Below, piece by piece: positions 46,820 to 60,744 of a DNA stretch of 64,000 nucleotides (position 1 is its first letter; each line of letters begins with the position of its first letter). The translations under genes were made by a program, and so were the position numbers. Source of the stretch: Albula goreensis (Eukaryota > Chordata > Actinopteri > Albuliformes > Albulidae); the NCBI GenBank assembly GCA_022829145.1, contig CM040742.1:5391538-5455537 (forward strand), read 5' to 3'. Under the pieces are notes generated by a model. It searched no databases. It saw only the letters and a program-made list of their open reading frames with translations, and was not told the DNA's origin.

Positions 46820-49645
46820 GTGCGTGAATATCAGCTGCAGGGCTCCTGTTGTGAGCTAGTGAGGGGCATAGCAGTAGCTTCACAGCCACATTTGGCAAGT
46901 CGAATTACTACTTATTTTTTAAAGTCGTACCAGGTTCGAGCTTTCCGCCACAGCGTTCCGTATGCCTCATTTTGAAATGATACGCTCGACACGGTCGGAG
47001 CGTAGTTTCAACGGTGGTACGCCAGACCGAGTATTTTCGATGATTTGAAATACTTTTGCCACACTTTAACAAATAACAGATAAATAACAAATAACTACGA
47101 ATAAATGATACTTTTTAAGAGATGAAATTTCATTGTGAGTATTTTGGCTAGTGGCATTCGTGTTGAAAACGCGCATACATCTACACAGGAAAACGAGGAC
47201 GATGAGATTCCCAAGCAGCTATGACAATGCTCCTGCGAGAGAACCGCTGTTAATGGCTCCTTCTCCTAGGTGTTAACATGCACATGCAATATCCTCTCCC
47301 TCTACCGCCTCCAGCCTTGAGAAATCGCATTAGTCATTTCTCATGCATTTATTAGCATACTGATTTCCCAATATTTCGCAGCCTCACATCTGAATTCCCC
47401 AAAAATACTAATGCATGAAGTCTAACCAGCGATAAGCAGTGTCCTCCTCATCTCTTGCATTTTACATTCACTAGTGCTGGTGTGTAGGCTAACGACTTTT
47501 CTAGATATTTCTGCCTCGTGGCAGATGATGTTTTGTACTGCCTAAATAATATGAAAAAAAAAACCTTGCTCTGAATTCAAAAAGCAGTGGTTATGTAAGC
47601 TGTGATCTTTTACCTGTTTGATTATTTGTTTGCCAATACATTTCAACAACATTTATAAAACATTTAAAGTAGTACAATTTAACTCCTTCCAGACAATGTA
47701 ACACTGTGTTATTTTCATTAAGATGTCAAAACATTCCCAGCTGGTTTTCAAATTCCATGAGTCCATTAATATTATTAATGTCTTATTCTTGTAAACCATT
47801 TAGGCTTAGAAAGAAGTAGGAACATAAACTTTTTTTCTCTTAACCAGCTATCAGTTTTATATTCATGTTTGGCTGAGGAGTATATAGCTAACTTTGGAGC
47901 AGATGAACAGGCCATATAACCAAACTACCAATTTGACATTCCCTATCAATTGCTGTCTTACAGATTACTAAAAACATGTTTTCTCAAAGAACCAATTGCC
48001 ATTCAAATAATCAAACAGAATTAATATATCCCTATATAAAAAAGGCTTTAAAAAACTGAGTAAAATCAACTTGGTAAAACAATAATTCATTTTGAAAACC
48101 TCACAAGCAGGCATATGTGGCTTAGCTTCTCCTCTCCTAACACAACTGAAATGCTACTTTTATAGCTAGAGCACAAACACCAGGTTTCAATTAACATGGC
48201 TAATTAACAATTAAGCAATTAATGATGCTTCAATCAATTGGGAAGTTCCACTCCTTCACACACTATATCATTTAAGTCACACAGAAGGCCCCACCACTGG
48301 ACTGGCTGCACCATATAAAACATGAAATGTCCCCCATCATGAATCATGCAAGTTCTGACCAGAAAATGTGGCTTGTAATGAGTGTGAAACGTAAATTAAA
48401 ATGTTTTTAAATGTAAATACAATACTGTAAAACTATAAATACTTTTAGTTGTGCAACACATGAAAAAGTAAAAGCAAGGAAAGCCAATAGAAATCTCTCC
48501 TTCTGTGGACTACCATAAAACTACAAATTTAAATAAAGTTAAGATCGAAAGGTGGTTAAAATGGGATATTACAACAGTTTAATGTTGTCTACTATGTAAT
48601 AAACTTCTGTTATTGGATTTCCTTTATTATTTATACCGTTGACCTCTCCAACATGGCTCATATCACTGTTAGTTTGTGGAAGTAATCTCATACTACACAA
48701 TAATAATGATAATAATGATTATAAAATGTCATTATTAATAGCACTATTATGGCATTGTTCTGTTTGAATTGTCACATTATGTGATGTTCATATTCCATTG
48801 GTGCATAACAGCTATTACTGTTTAAAAGGAAGTGAGAATATTCTGAAAGCATATACTGTATATGAAGCATATAGGTATATTCTGAAAGTCATAAAAATAA
48901 AGGGGAATACTTCAGTTGATATTTGCACTAAAAAGAAATAGCTCTTGGAAGGGCAGAGGATGAACGTTTCATTCTCACTGTTCCATTACAGTTTCCAACG
49001 GCATTAACTTAATCAGTGAGTGTTTCAGATCTACTGGACCCTGAAGAAGGGAGTTTATCTTAGCAAGCAAGGAATCCTTTTACCTTTCTGTAGCAGGGGT
49101 CACTGCACTACGGTCATTCTGGCTTAATCAGCAAACCATTTTACATACTCCAATTAAACGCTTACATGATTTATAGTTGCTAATGTCAACCAATCTTCTC
49201 GAGAAGCATGCATCAGTGTATCACAGACACAAAAAGGACACCGTTACCCAGATGAACAGAATGGGAAAAATAAACACAATGCCTAACAAATGCTATTTTA
49301 GCATTTAACCTACAAACTAGCACTTGCACAAAACTGTGTGGTATTTAAATGTTTTGAAGCATATTCATTGTTGAGGGGAAAAGGATACACAAACCTTAAG
49401 TAGGCACATGTGTATACTTAATGTATATGTCAAAAGTCATTGGATATTCAGATGGTCGTCCTGCCAATCACTAAAGGACTTCAATCAGTATAGGACAAAC
49501 ATGTGCATCTTAGTCTGTCATCATAAAGCAAACGTAGTGTCCTTTCGGTCAAGTTGTTAAAAAATTATATGATAATTTAAAGATCCCCGAACTGCAGGGC
49601 GGTGATGAAAATGGGTTAAGTGTTTGACAAGCAGTGGAATAAAAC
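46820..49645. other. AT-rich DNA, no gene seen
   Basis: A small CpG-retaining patch at about 46915-47050 (TTTCCGCCACAGCGTTCCG, ATACGCTCGACACGGTCGGA) stands out. The rest is AT-rich, with an ATAATAATGATAATAATGAT low-complexity stretch near 48700. Confidence 0.5.
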
Positions 49646-49649
49646 GCGT

Positions 49650-49975
49650 CTTAATCAAGCCCACACAAGTCCTGCCTGAAATGTCCTGCAAATGCCAGCA
49701 GGGCCGAAGTGTCAGAACAAGCACGAGCGCCGCTCGTCCTGGGAAGCAGTCTTGACTCGAGCACGGTTTATTTTGTTCGGTGTGCTCTACGCACTCACCC
49801 TAAACCATATTGATGTGTCAGAGCTCGGGACAGAGCGAGATATTACCTGGACCGCTCTGAACCTAATTACTGCCGAAGGGAATTCATTACCATTAAAGTG
49901 TCAGGCGGGCTCGGGGGGAGCGCGCAGCCGTGATTTAAAGTGGGTGACGAGAATCATATTGGCACGCTAAAGCTT
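49650..49975. promoter_or_regulatory. CNE-like patch with CpGs
   Basis: Balanced composition with many CpGs (GAGCGCCGCTCGTCC-type and GGAGCGCGCAGCCGTG words), mixed with CCTAATTACTGCCG, CATTACCATTAAAGTGTCAG and GTGATTTAAAG. The mixture of CpGs and TAATTA-type sites is typical of developmental enhancers. A 92-codon frame over it is attributed to the GC content. Confidence 0.32.
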
Positions 49976-49979
49976 TACA

Positions 49980-52135
49980 ACTAAGGACAAAAGCATTAAC
50001 CCAAATAAAAGACAGAACATTAGCACCCTTCTACATGCCTTTTTTTCCCCAGCCAAGAGTCCCTAAAACTGCCCCTGCAGAAAATGAAATTCGATTTTTT
50101 TTTTTTTTTTACAAGGTGGCTTTTTGAATGAGGTTTTTGATTTTGAAGGACTGTAAGTGTTTGGAGAGTGCCTGTCGACAATGGAAATCCTCCGGGTTCG
50201 GTCTGCCAAAATTTAACTGACTTGATGTGAATGGCTACAGAATGATTTATTGCCTAATGCTACCCCTTTTTGTGGGCCAGTTGCTCGACAAATTTGCAAA
50301 TAATTACGGACACATGAAAACAAAGAATAACTACTGCAGCCGTTACTTCAACTAATTCAGCTTCTGCTATGACAACGGTATTAACTCTTACAGAAATCCA
50401 AGTAAAACAGCGGGTCAGATGACTCAGGTCAGATGAATAAAATATCACTAAGGTCCATCCAATATCGATGACAAACCATCAAACTTCAGTGATACTGTAC
50501 TGCTGAAGATCCTGGCAAATCTGCTTTTGAACGAAAACTTTTTGACTGTTAAATGACAACATCATTTAATTAAATCAAACACACTTAGAATCTTTAAGGG
50601 CATAAGCTATTCATTTTCACAATGAAGAGAACACATTACAAAGGACATATTGGCTTTGCAGGATTCCCCTAAGCAAGTCTCTGTACTAATCATATTCATG
50701 TCAGCCTACTTCACCAGTGAAGACTTGTCTGTTGGCGTCACTCAACCTTTTGTGACATGCTTAGCAGAACAACACTACCGTCCCCTGCTTTATGAAAAGG
50801 ACATTCAGAAACAAAATGTTATACAGAGATGAACTCATTTGACTGACATGAGAAATACCACAGCAGAAGGTTAGAGAGCAGAACGTGTGGTGCAGTGGGA
50901 GCAAGCTCAAAGCTCCTGGCTCTTGCGCCAGTCTTCACAAGCCAACACTCATCCTCGCCCTTGACTTTTGTAGAGTTCACAGAGAAGCTGGAAGAGTTTC
51001 ACTTGTGTATTTATGAACAAAAGGGTTATTTCTTTTTAAAAAAATCACATACGGGCAAACATTAGCATTGTGAATCAGACAAAAAAACCAACTCAAGCAA
51101 GGAAAGAAAAATGAAGAAAAATATTTTTAAAAATCTATACAAACTGTAATATAGGAGGGTGTAAAGATGTTTGTCCTGAAATTCAGTGCGCTCGTAGACA
51201 CTCCCACGATGGTCAAAGGGTTCGGGCTCACCGAGCCATGAGAAATCAGCCGGCCGCTGCTTTACGTCTACGGATCAAAGACCTTTCACTACACACTACA
51301 ATGATCGTAAAACGTGACTTTCCAGCGGACAGCTCTACAGAAACTCCTCAGCTATCACTTAGAGCCATGGCACAGGTGTTTTCCATTAACATCAAAAGAA
51401 CCGCTGGTTTAATTCACAGCAGGTGCTATCGTGGCCCGCTTATACCCGTAAATGGGAACAATAAATATTGATTTATAAAGTGTATTGTGGGGCACGAGGT
51501 TATAGTCTAATTCCATTTCAATTGGTCATATAATTTAACAGTTTATTTATCTGACTGTGCTAATGCTTAGCAATTACTCTGCTGATACTAATTTAATTCT
51601 TACCCCAGATCCCGAGAAAGCGGTCAGAATGTGAAAAACAGGATGGTTGATGAGTAATCCATTATGGTTATGGGATTAACTAAAGTGTAATTATTGTCCA
51701 CGGCACCCAGTTTTATTGGAGGAGCATAAAGATTCCAATAGGCGTTTCATGGTTAATCATAGCAATAGGGTCACCTGTTACCATTTACTCCCGCAGAACG
51801 GCAATCTTGCGAGTATGGACTATTAAAAATGTCATTATCCTCTTTACGAGCTGTTTTCAAGCTGCATAATTCCAACACAAATGTGCACACTTCAGACACT
51901 CAGCTGTGGGGAGATATAAAGGGGACAGGGAAATGGAGACGGCAGAAATCGTTGGTGAAGGAGGTTTACCGTACCCTGATGCTGGTAAATCAACATATGC
52001 TCGGAAAAAAAAAAATGCCAGGGCAGCAGTGTTGTTTTTATGACCCCTGCTTTACATTTCACAGCTGATTGCGTTCAGTGAGGTAATCACTTACAAGCTC
52101 TGCTGACAATGAAATTCCTAACAACTTCTCATCTG
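49980..52135. other. AT-rich DNA, no gene seen
   Basis: A poly-T run near 50095-50110. 51190-51440 is moderately balanced (GAAATCAGCCGGCCGCTGC) and may be CNE-like. No coding support. Confidence 0.5.
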
Positions 52136-52139
52136 CGAA

Positions 52140-52640
52140 GGATGATCCCATCATTTGCATTGAAAAACAAACATGCGGCTGATGTGTAAAGGGCCTGATG
52201 GCCGTTATATCACCGCTTATGTCCTCTGGCGAAATCCGGGGATTTGCGCGCACATGAAAGCATGTGACATGAAGAATCGACATCGTCGTTGCAAACGAAA
52301 GGAGTCGTGTCCGTTTCTCGGGAACCAAAGCTGTCCACCACACTGGACGCACGACCCTCAAACTTCACCAGGAAGTGCCCGGGACAGCGTAGGTCAAAAA
52401 CGCAGGACCTGAGCAAATGGTGGCAAAAGCACGGGTTGACGTTCTGGCCCAAGAGCGGGTGCTGACATGCCGCAGAAGCGACACTGATTTTCGCACATTG
52501 CTGACAGTGTGGGCGTGTGTGACATTTTATTTTTGACCATGGGGTCAAGTGTCAGAGCCCCGCCGGCGGCCGCCAGGCTAGCTCACCTCCGAGCTCTGTC
52601 CCCGGCTCCCTTCAACACCTTGTGAGGAGGAGGGCACAGA
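52140..52640. promoter_or_regulatory. CNE-like patch with a small CpG-rich end
   Basis: A stretch of unusual CpG retention: GGCGAAATCCGGGGATTTGC, CATCGTCGTTGCAAACG and, at 52557-52580, CCCGCCGGCGGCCGCCAGG. Overlapping frames on both strands reflect few stops, not coding. It could be an enhancer or a small CpG island with promoter activity for a non-coding transcript, but no TATA box or transcript evidence can be given. Confidence 0.3.
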
Positions 52641-52950
52641 CCCTGTCATTCTCCCTTGCATCCTAACTGATCTTATTACGCCCAGAAGGACAACAGGAGT
52701 CGGCTCTGATTCTCTGCTTCAGCGATGACCTTTAGCACAAGTCAGACTCCCCCAAATCTACACGATGACCTAATTAGTCTTTTATGTAAACGGGTTTAAC
52801 AACAACTTTTTCATCTCAAATGTTGAACTGAAATAAAACATTGCAACCAATGTCTTCAAATTAGGAAATGTTGTAGTGAAATAATAAACTGTATCCAATA
52901 CATCCCAACAGAAGTCTGACTCCTATGTACAATTTAGGGTGAAACATATA

Positions 52951-52967
52951 ATATATATATATATATA
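52951..52967 (+). repeat. Short (AT)n run
   Basis: A 17-bp AT dinucleotide run. Confidence 0.85.
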
Positions 52968-53190
52968 AACAAATAACCAGGAAAAAAGGTTTAGAGTCAT
53001 TGTTAAGTCAAAGGTTCCACTCTCTTTTACTTTTTAGCACTTTAATCCCTGAATAATACACTTTGAGTTGTAAATTGCTCTGAATAAGAGCATCTACATA
53101 ATACCCATAATGCATTGTAAAGTGGGGTGTAGATTCATGTTTGTTAACTACAGACCCAGGGACACAATAATACTTTTGGTATTTCAGCTA

Positions 53191-53217
53191 TTATTATTAT
53201 TATTATTATTATTATTA
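53191..53217 (+). repeat. (TTA)9 microsatellite
   Basis: Nine perfect TTA units. Confidence 0.95.
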
Positions 53218-53574
53218 AGTATTAGCCATGGGTAGAGGCAGGAAAATAGCAGGCAGGTTTGAGAGCTGAAAGCTGATAATCCTTGATAGAGAGAAGGCTG
53301 AAATGAAGGTTTGTGCTGTGTATTTGAATTTCATTTATAACATAGCCTTTTGTTATTACTTTCACAGAAAGTTGTGCTTAAGGAGCATTAGTATTTTTCC
53401 ATTTTCTTCTTTCCTCTCTCTCTCTCCATATTTGTCTTCTTCTCTCTGGAGTGGAACAGATTATAGACGGGTGCCAATAATGGTCTAATGTTTAGTAATT
53501 ATGAATAAACCCAGTATTTCAGTCGCTCCATAAGCAGTTTATCATCACAGAGACACATTTGTAGATAAATGCGC

Positions 53575-53830
53575 ATAATTAAAGTATACGCCATTGAAAT
53601 TCCTTGCAGCGACATGAAATAAGTTTTTTGCCTCGGAAGGACAGTAATACAATTAGCCCCCATGCAAAGATTATACATTTCAGCATAGATACACAGACAT
53701 CAGGACAGATATGAGCAACTGAATATTCGAGAAAGTGAGCAAAATAATCGTTAATTGCATAATTATATCTTTGTAAGGGAGGAATCGCATTATGACTCAT
53801 CACCGATCAGACATACAGTCTATGAATCGG
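53575..53830. promoter_or_regulatory. CNE-like patch
   Basis: Unique sequence with ATACAATTAGCCCCCATGCA, then ATAATCGTTAATTGCATAAT and GAATCGCATTATGACTCATC. Homeodomain-type and TGACTCA-type (AP-1 like) words are present. No frame is convincing. Confidence 0.28.
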
Positions 53831-53834
53831 ATCC

Positions 53835-56800
53835 TATTCATACCTTGCACCGATTGTCACTGTGTGCAGCAGAAATGCTAGATAAATATGATTATTTCTG
53901 CTTTTGTTGAGGTGGCTTGGCCTCTCATATCTCACACTTAATTTGAGGCAGAATACACTGTATCCTCAGCAGGTCACAAGCAGTGGTGTGCCACAGAGTG
54001 AAGGTATAATACATCTTCCTCCAGGTACTACAGAGCTGTAATCACTTGGGGGAAAGCAGAACATCCCATGTGTGATCAAAGATGAATCTGAGATCCTGAG
54101 CATGCTGTAGCACTCAGTCTTAACACATCGCAATATTTCACATTGCAGAAACGTTCTAACACAGGCGTTTGTGATACCATTAAGTAATTATGGCCTCAGC
54201 AATTGTGACTTTGATTCTCAGAGTACTTAACAGTTCCACACCCACCACCCACACTTTTTAATATTTAATATTGCCATGTCCTCGTTATGAGAGTGTCAGC
54301 GACATGATGAATCCCTTTGGTCTTTTTTTGCAACCTTTCAGAGCTTTGAGTCAAATTAATATACTTACTTTCTCATGCACGATTTAAATAAGAACAGACA
54401 TAGTTCTATAGTGTCCTTCTGGGGGATGTGAACTGTCATAAAAACCATGATAGCACATTTTGTAGGCTTAATAGAACATGGTCAGTTATGTTTTTCTCAT
54501 TTCAAAAGGGCTTTGACAGAGTCATACAATGTATCACACATGTTCACACAATGGGGTCAACAACTGCATGTACAAAATCAGGTGTAACACCATTACAATA
54601 TGCAAACAATTGTGCAATATGATCGAAACGCTAACGAAATGCAAAGAGAACCGCATGTGTTAAAATACACAAATGCACAGGCGTTTTCATTGTATGAGGG
54701 CTATCTTGAATGAATATGCAATAATTTGGCATCCCTGCTTTACTTTCCACTTTAATAGTGGAAGAAATGTCATGCAAACAGATTATGTTAGCACATGTGG
54801 TGTGACATACTAAGCCCCAACGCAGTTCTGGAAAGGTATTCGCATGAGCAATTTCATATGAGTTTAAAAGTAGGCATTAACCAACATACTAGCAATAAGC
54901 TGACAGCCATCATTGTAGAAAAACAGAAGAACAGGGGAAGAGCTTTGCAGATAAGTACTAAATGTCCAAACAATTAAAGACCAATATGCTGAGAAGTGAT
55001 TTTTTAAATTATTTTACAAGGAAGAAACAATAGATGCAATAGATTAATATTGTGTATCTAACGATGTCGTTTTACAGTTTTCGGATTACACAGGGATAGC
55101 TTCCTGTGGGTCTTTCCAGTGTACTGAAGCTATCAATCTCCCAGTACAGATGCACTGTTTCTGGTACTTACCCCATGACACGTCCGCACATACCAGTGTC
55201 CCTTTCATTCGTACTGTTGGGGAGTACAGACATATGGGTGTTGGGTGCGTGGAATTGTCAGAGCCGAACATTCTGAACGATTAAGAAATCGTGAGTAATT
55301 TGCTGCCACATTCTAGCTAATAATCAAAACACATATAAAGAGAATTTGTGGATGCATACAACTTGAACAGTAAGAGAATACATTCACTTCAGTCATGAAG
55401 CAAATGATGTTACTGAATACAAGAGTAACAAGTACTTGAATCAAACAAAATTTAAAAAAAAGGAACCACATTATTTGTGATCTTAGTAAATCACCTCCTA
55501 TTAAGGAGTCTTCCAGTAAGTCTAAATATCCCAGTTGTTTTCTGAGAGCAGTAATGATGATGTTGTTTGTCCATGTTATTTACAGAAATTTCCAGTTATT
55601 TGCCTCTGACTTAGCTGGCTTTGCAATGAACCAAGAAAGCCAATAAATTGGGCCAAACTGCGGGAGGTTAATCAAATACGACTTGGATTCTGAATCTGAT
55701 CATGTGATTTTTTTCTCTCACAAAAATGCCTTGTAAATCACTGTTGTGGTTATCCGCTTTGTGCAGCATAAACACAAACCTTTTCATGTTTCTCAGATGG
55801 AATTTCCTTGCTTGGCTCTTTCTAAGAGGCACAGAAGAACTGTGAAAATTGTGTGACTGAGTCAACTCTGGCAAATTTAAGCTTAGGAACCCTGAGCTCT
55901 ATACTGCAACGACAGCATCTGCTATTTAGCATCATAACTCTGACAAAATTAAATGTCCAGGCGCTATAACGTAGAGTCCACGTACAGACAAACTGGATAA
56001 ATTTTATGTTGGGAACAATCACCAACACAATCCAAACATCTCAGAATAATATCCCAAATGAACAAATCCAGAGACTTGATATTTGCGCACTAATACAAAT
56101 CCATTTGACTGTCTGTAGCGGAATTGTATCAGTGTTCCCCCTCTCCAATATCTTTTGGATTACAGGTCATTGTTATTCTAACCTGACACGCAGAAGGATG
56201 GTTCATGAATATTGATCTATGGTTGCCCATGATTCATTAAGATACACAAGGGGAATGCTGAATTCCAGTCCACTGTGTTTGACTCAAGAATGTCGACACA
56301 AGAAAAATGACCATGTCCGAACAGTCAGATTGATGATCTGTGGTAATGTACGCCGTTCCCAGGGTGAAATTTGCAGTGACGGAGCATTGCTTTCCCGCTG
56401 TTGACACACATCGTGCACCAGTATGATGGAGGTACTAGCTTATATAAGTCTTCTCTGTGCTTTATGGTGATATTTGGAAATGAAAGCAAACTGAAAAATC
56501 AGTGAGGAAGACCTCCTATGCAATATCCTTTATGTTCATGCCATAATGTTATCCTTATTAAAGCCCAAACTGTTAAAAACAGAAAGTATAGCGTATGCAC
56601 ATTAAGTCGTAATCCTGATCTGGTCAGTCTGAATCAGTGTGTGTTATGAGACGGACAGTATTTACAAAATAATGAATAAATGCATAAAAATAAAACATCT
56701 GAATGTATGAGAAATGATTCGATAAGTTTGTAATGTGGCGACATCCATGTTGAAAGGCAACTATATCTCTGCTGCAGGTGACTGAGAGATATAAGAATGT

Positions 56801-56925
56801 GTAGAATGTTTCAGACATGATATACTAGAGACAAGGCTCTCAAATGGCTTCCATGCGTCACAAAAGTGGTGCGTAAAAACAAATTATATCAGAGAAAATC
56901 CCCGTTTCTGATTGGCTGGCCATTC
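53835..56925. other. AT-rich DNA, no gene seen
   Basis: Only short frames and no recognisable repeat. Confidence 0.55.
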
Positions 56926-56931
56926 AAAAAG

Positions 56932-56972
56932 TGACCATGTATTGAAATGACCACACCTATCAAGTAATCAGG
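56932..56972 (+). repeat. 40-bp direct repeat, copy 1
   Basis: Begins GACCATGTATTGAAATGACC and continues ACACCTATCAAGTAATCAGG. It matches 57187-57226 with few differences. The 215 bp between the copies are not obviously repeated. Confidence 0.75.
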
Positions 56973-57186
56973 ATAAGCAGCATAACGCCCTCCGATATGT
57001 CTGTTGTATCTGTGGGAATATTTTCTGTGACTAGCTGTGACCAACGGGTGTTTTGAACCTTGACAGATCTAGAACGTTGAACATCTGGCTTTGAGTTCAG
57101 GAAACGGTCGCCTACTCCAGCGTAAAGTGAAGCCTATCATCTGTAGTGATAGGATATGTCTTAATCATATTCTGAGCCAAAAAAGG

Positions 57187-57226
57187 GACCATATATTGAA
57201 ATGACCATACCTTGCAAGTAACTAGG
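57187..57226 (+). repeat. 40-bp direct repeat, copy 2
   Basis: Begins GACCATATATTGAAATGACC and continues ATACCTTGCAAGTAACTAGG. See copy 1 at 56932. The pair may mark an old local duplication or two pieces of one dispersed repeat. Confidence 0.75.
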
Positions 57227-57344
57227 TGCAAGTAACCCCTTGGCGGAGGCAACTCCACTTTGCATTGTGGAGTTCTTCACCTCCAACTTGTCCCTAACAT
57301 ACAACAGACGCCATGCCTTATATAACAGTAATAATAATAACTAA

Positions 57345-57364
57345 TTATTATTATTATTATTATT
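57345..57364 (+). repeat. (TTA)n microsatellite
   Basis: A 20-bp TTA run, preceded by a short interrupted TAA run at about 57328-57344. Confidence 0.9.
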
Positions 57365-57369
57365 GGGCA

Positions 57370-59545
57370 AGTATTAAGATTCAAACAATAATTTCTCAGT
57401 ACATGCATGATAACAAGCAGATGTCAAACATGTTACCTCCGAGAGGGGATTTCCCAGTTTCCTAACACTCTGTCAAAATCTCTACCAGAAGCCCAAACTG
57501 TTAAATGTAACCATACACATTAAAATGACAGACCCTCTGAATTCATTCACTTGAAAGGCACTTGGATCTGGGAAAATAAATGTTTAAAATAATAGTCAGA
57601 CCACCCCCGGCTAAATCCCTCTCAAAGCTCTTGTTTTTCATGGGGGTCATTTTCTATGAATAGGGAGTGGTGGAATATATGAAGGAAGTCCCACTAGTTC
57701 TTGCTGTGATTCTGCACCCTTGCAAACAGACCACTTGTCAGTCAAGTCAAATCTGTTCCTTCCCAGAAGCCCCCAGTGGTCCTTCAGCTATTGACAATGT
57801 TATGACAGGTGTTTCCACTCTCAGGGATGAATATTAGCCTCGCGAAATAGTGCCAGCTCCAGCAAATGTGACTGAGAGTCCAGCTCAAAGACCAATAAGT
57901 ATTAATGAACTACACACTCGGTGTCACAATTTAAAATTCTGAAACATTCAAAGACTTTTTATCTCAGGAACATGCTCTAATCAGTTATTCAGTTATATTT
58001 ATGATAGCAGGAGCATAGGAGCATATATATATCACTGTCCTTCATGCAAAATAGTAGACATTTCCTTGCCTTTGAGAAAGATATCAGACCTGATAAGGTC
58101 ACAAGACACAGCTCAGCTTGCTGGCTTTAGCTTCAGCTGGTTCTGCCCATTGCCATTTTTGCCTGCCAGTCAGATATCAGAAAGTCGGTCACATGGTGCA
58201 CTTTGATAGTGTAGCATCTGGCTGGATATGATGGAGGGTGTTCCAGGGTAGAATTGTGTCCAGGGTTTGGACCTCAAGTGGAGAGTGCCTGCCAGTTCAT
58301 TATCGCTACTGCTCTGGGCCAAATTGTATTTCTCTTTTACCTTTTAACTGAAGGGCATCCATAGCCTGCAAGGTGCAGAGTGAGATTTAAAAAATATATA
58401 TTTAAGCTTTGAAAATCAGTAACAGAAAATGAGAGGGATTATAAGTAATGAAATTACATCTCACTTACATTTTTGAAAAAATACAACATGTATGTTTTTA
58501 AGCTGCCCATCTTTGGTATTTTTCAAGTGCATCAATATCTGTCTTGTAGTGCTGTGCCAAAGACAGCACACAGTATTCCAAGTGTCCCAACAGAACTTAA
58601 TTTGGATTTAAAGCAATATTTATTGTAATACATCCCAGCAACATGTTAACATTTTCACTGCTACAGCATAGCAGCTAAATTCCATTTCATTTAAAGTGAA
58701 TTTTCCAACAGTGGTGTCACAACACACCTCACAGTTGACGATTTAATCAATGGATTTAATCAATAGACTGTTTCCAACCACTGGACAGCCATCGGCTGGA
58801 TGTGTTTTTGGGGGCAGAGCATTCTCAATACACCAGTAAAATGTGACTGAGAGAAAACCCCAGCAGCGTCACTGTTTCTGCTACACCCTGGCGCCTGCTA
58901 TGACGCCATGTTCAAAGACACTTTGACTAGACTGTCTTACTTATTCTCCCTCAATATTGCACAGCCATACAAATTGTAGGTAAAAGCCAGCCTGCTATAC
59001 ATAGCATACCCAGATCATGTGACGCTGTCAATGATCCATGTTTGCATGATTGCATGTCATACAAACGATCACGTGCAGGAGGATTCGCTCGTGAGTGCTG
59101 AGAATATGTAATGATATATGATGGCTTGTTGCAGGCAAAACAAATATTTACAAATGACAGAGAGGAAATAAACTGCCAGCATTAATTAGCCCTGTTGCTG
59201 GGAGAGAGCAGAGCCATGTGTTATGAACATCCCTGGACAGGGAAATATCGCTGCATTACACAGAATAAATACAGAACATCGGAGTATAATAATTGCTGCA
59301 GCACATTTGTCCGGCAGGAGCATTATTCTGGTTTATGAATTTGGATATCGGACATTCTTTCCTCTTCGGTGATGTGAAACGCATTCTTGCTTTACTACCG
59401 CTGGCTGCGTTATGAATTGAGGTAAGGATGTGGCAACTGGGAATTTCGCGGGGATAGAGAGACAGCCAGCGAAAAAAATAAAAAATAAAAAAATCACACC
59501 CAGCCTATGAGCATCCAACAGGATCCAGGGGGAGCCTTTTGTTCC
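57370..59545. other. AT-rich DNA, no gene seen
   Basis: GC-richer words at 58840-58920 (CACCCTGGCGCCTGCTATG) and an AAAAAATAAAAAATAAA stretch near 59474. No coding support. Confidence 0.55.
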
Positions 59546-59549
59546 GGGG

Positions 59550-59940
59550 TGAGAAGGCAGTGAGATAGTTCTTCATTAGAGGGGTGTAGCTGAACACAGC
59601 CCAAAGCCTGGCATTGACAGAGTCTGATGTCTGTATTAGGCTCTTATTCACTGTAATAACCACAGAGTCTGAAGCACAACATTTTTTCGGAGGAAGGCTG
59701 TTATTGTTTCCCCACTTCTAATCAGAGCCACAACCAAACATTTTGCTGACAAATAACACAGATGCAGAAATTATAACGGTGTCGCAGGCTCTGTGAGCTG
59801 AATGTCAATGTGCTACACGGCTACAGCATGCCTTGAGAAAAACATCTCAGCATTAAATCCAGTTGGAAATTGTAGTGCACTGCTCTGATTAATCAAGTGG
59901 TGTGATAACCCTTCCCAAGACAATTTCTGATAACATGTTT
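59550..59940. promoter_or_regulatory. CNE-like patch
   Basis: Nearly 400 bp without simple repeats: TTCATTAGAGGGGTGTAGC, GAGTCTGATGTCTGTATTAG, CCCCACTTCTAATCAGAGCC, TATAACGGTGTCGCAGGCTC, CTCTGATTAATCAAGTGG. It is one of the most CNE-like segments by reading, with several homeodomain-type TAATCA/TGATTAAT words. Conservation must be tested. Confidence 0.33.
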
Positions 59941-60744
59941 CTAATAAATTTTAAATGAAATATTTTTTTTTCTTTTTAATATATAGGTTGAAACATAATA
60001 AGACAACGGTTGTGGATTTGGAAGTTGAACTTTCAAGATTTCATGATGGCTTTCCAATGGCTTATGTATGTATGCACAAGATAATTGATGGTGTAGTAGC
60101 TGTTGGTATATCGATACTAACGAAATACATGAGCGTGTTACTGCAAAATCACCATCAATTTGCTTTATCTTATCTCTTGCATATGAGAACAGAATGATGT
60201 TTCGCAAACTCCATCTTGGGTGGCACTACAATGAACCAATCATGATTGGCTCTTTTAATTCAATCAAAGCGAATGAAATCAAAATTGCTTTCAATAAAAA
60301 CTCAATGATTGGTTGAATTCAGTCAGATACTGATGGCATATAGTAGCTCCACCCATTTTTGGTGTCATAAAAAACTCTTGAATCACTACTAAACATATTT
60401 TTACCATTCACATACATGCTTGATGAACCAAATACTTAATTATTTTGTTCATAATGGGAAAGATGTAATTTCTCTTGCAACTGTTGCAAAAGTTGCATGT
60501 GACATTTTGCATAACGAAACTTTCAAACTCAATTTACCTAAAAATGCTGCCGTTGCATTTTACATTTAACATTTCCCATGAAAAAAATGTAAGGGCCCTG
60601 TTCCCCTTCTCAAAAGGCAAGCTCAGAGTCAGTCCATCAAGCAAAAAAAGAAAGACCTGCATATAACTACACCATAAAATTGTCCAATTATAACTAATGT
60701 AATCACATGGCCCAAGAGCCAGGCTTTTGGCTGCACCGCCAGCG

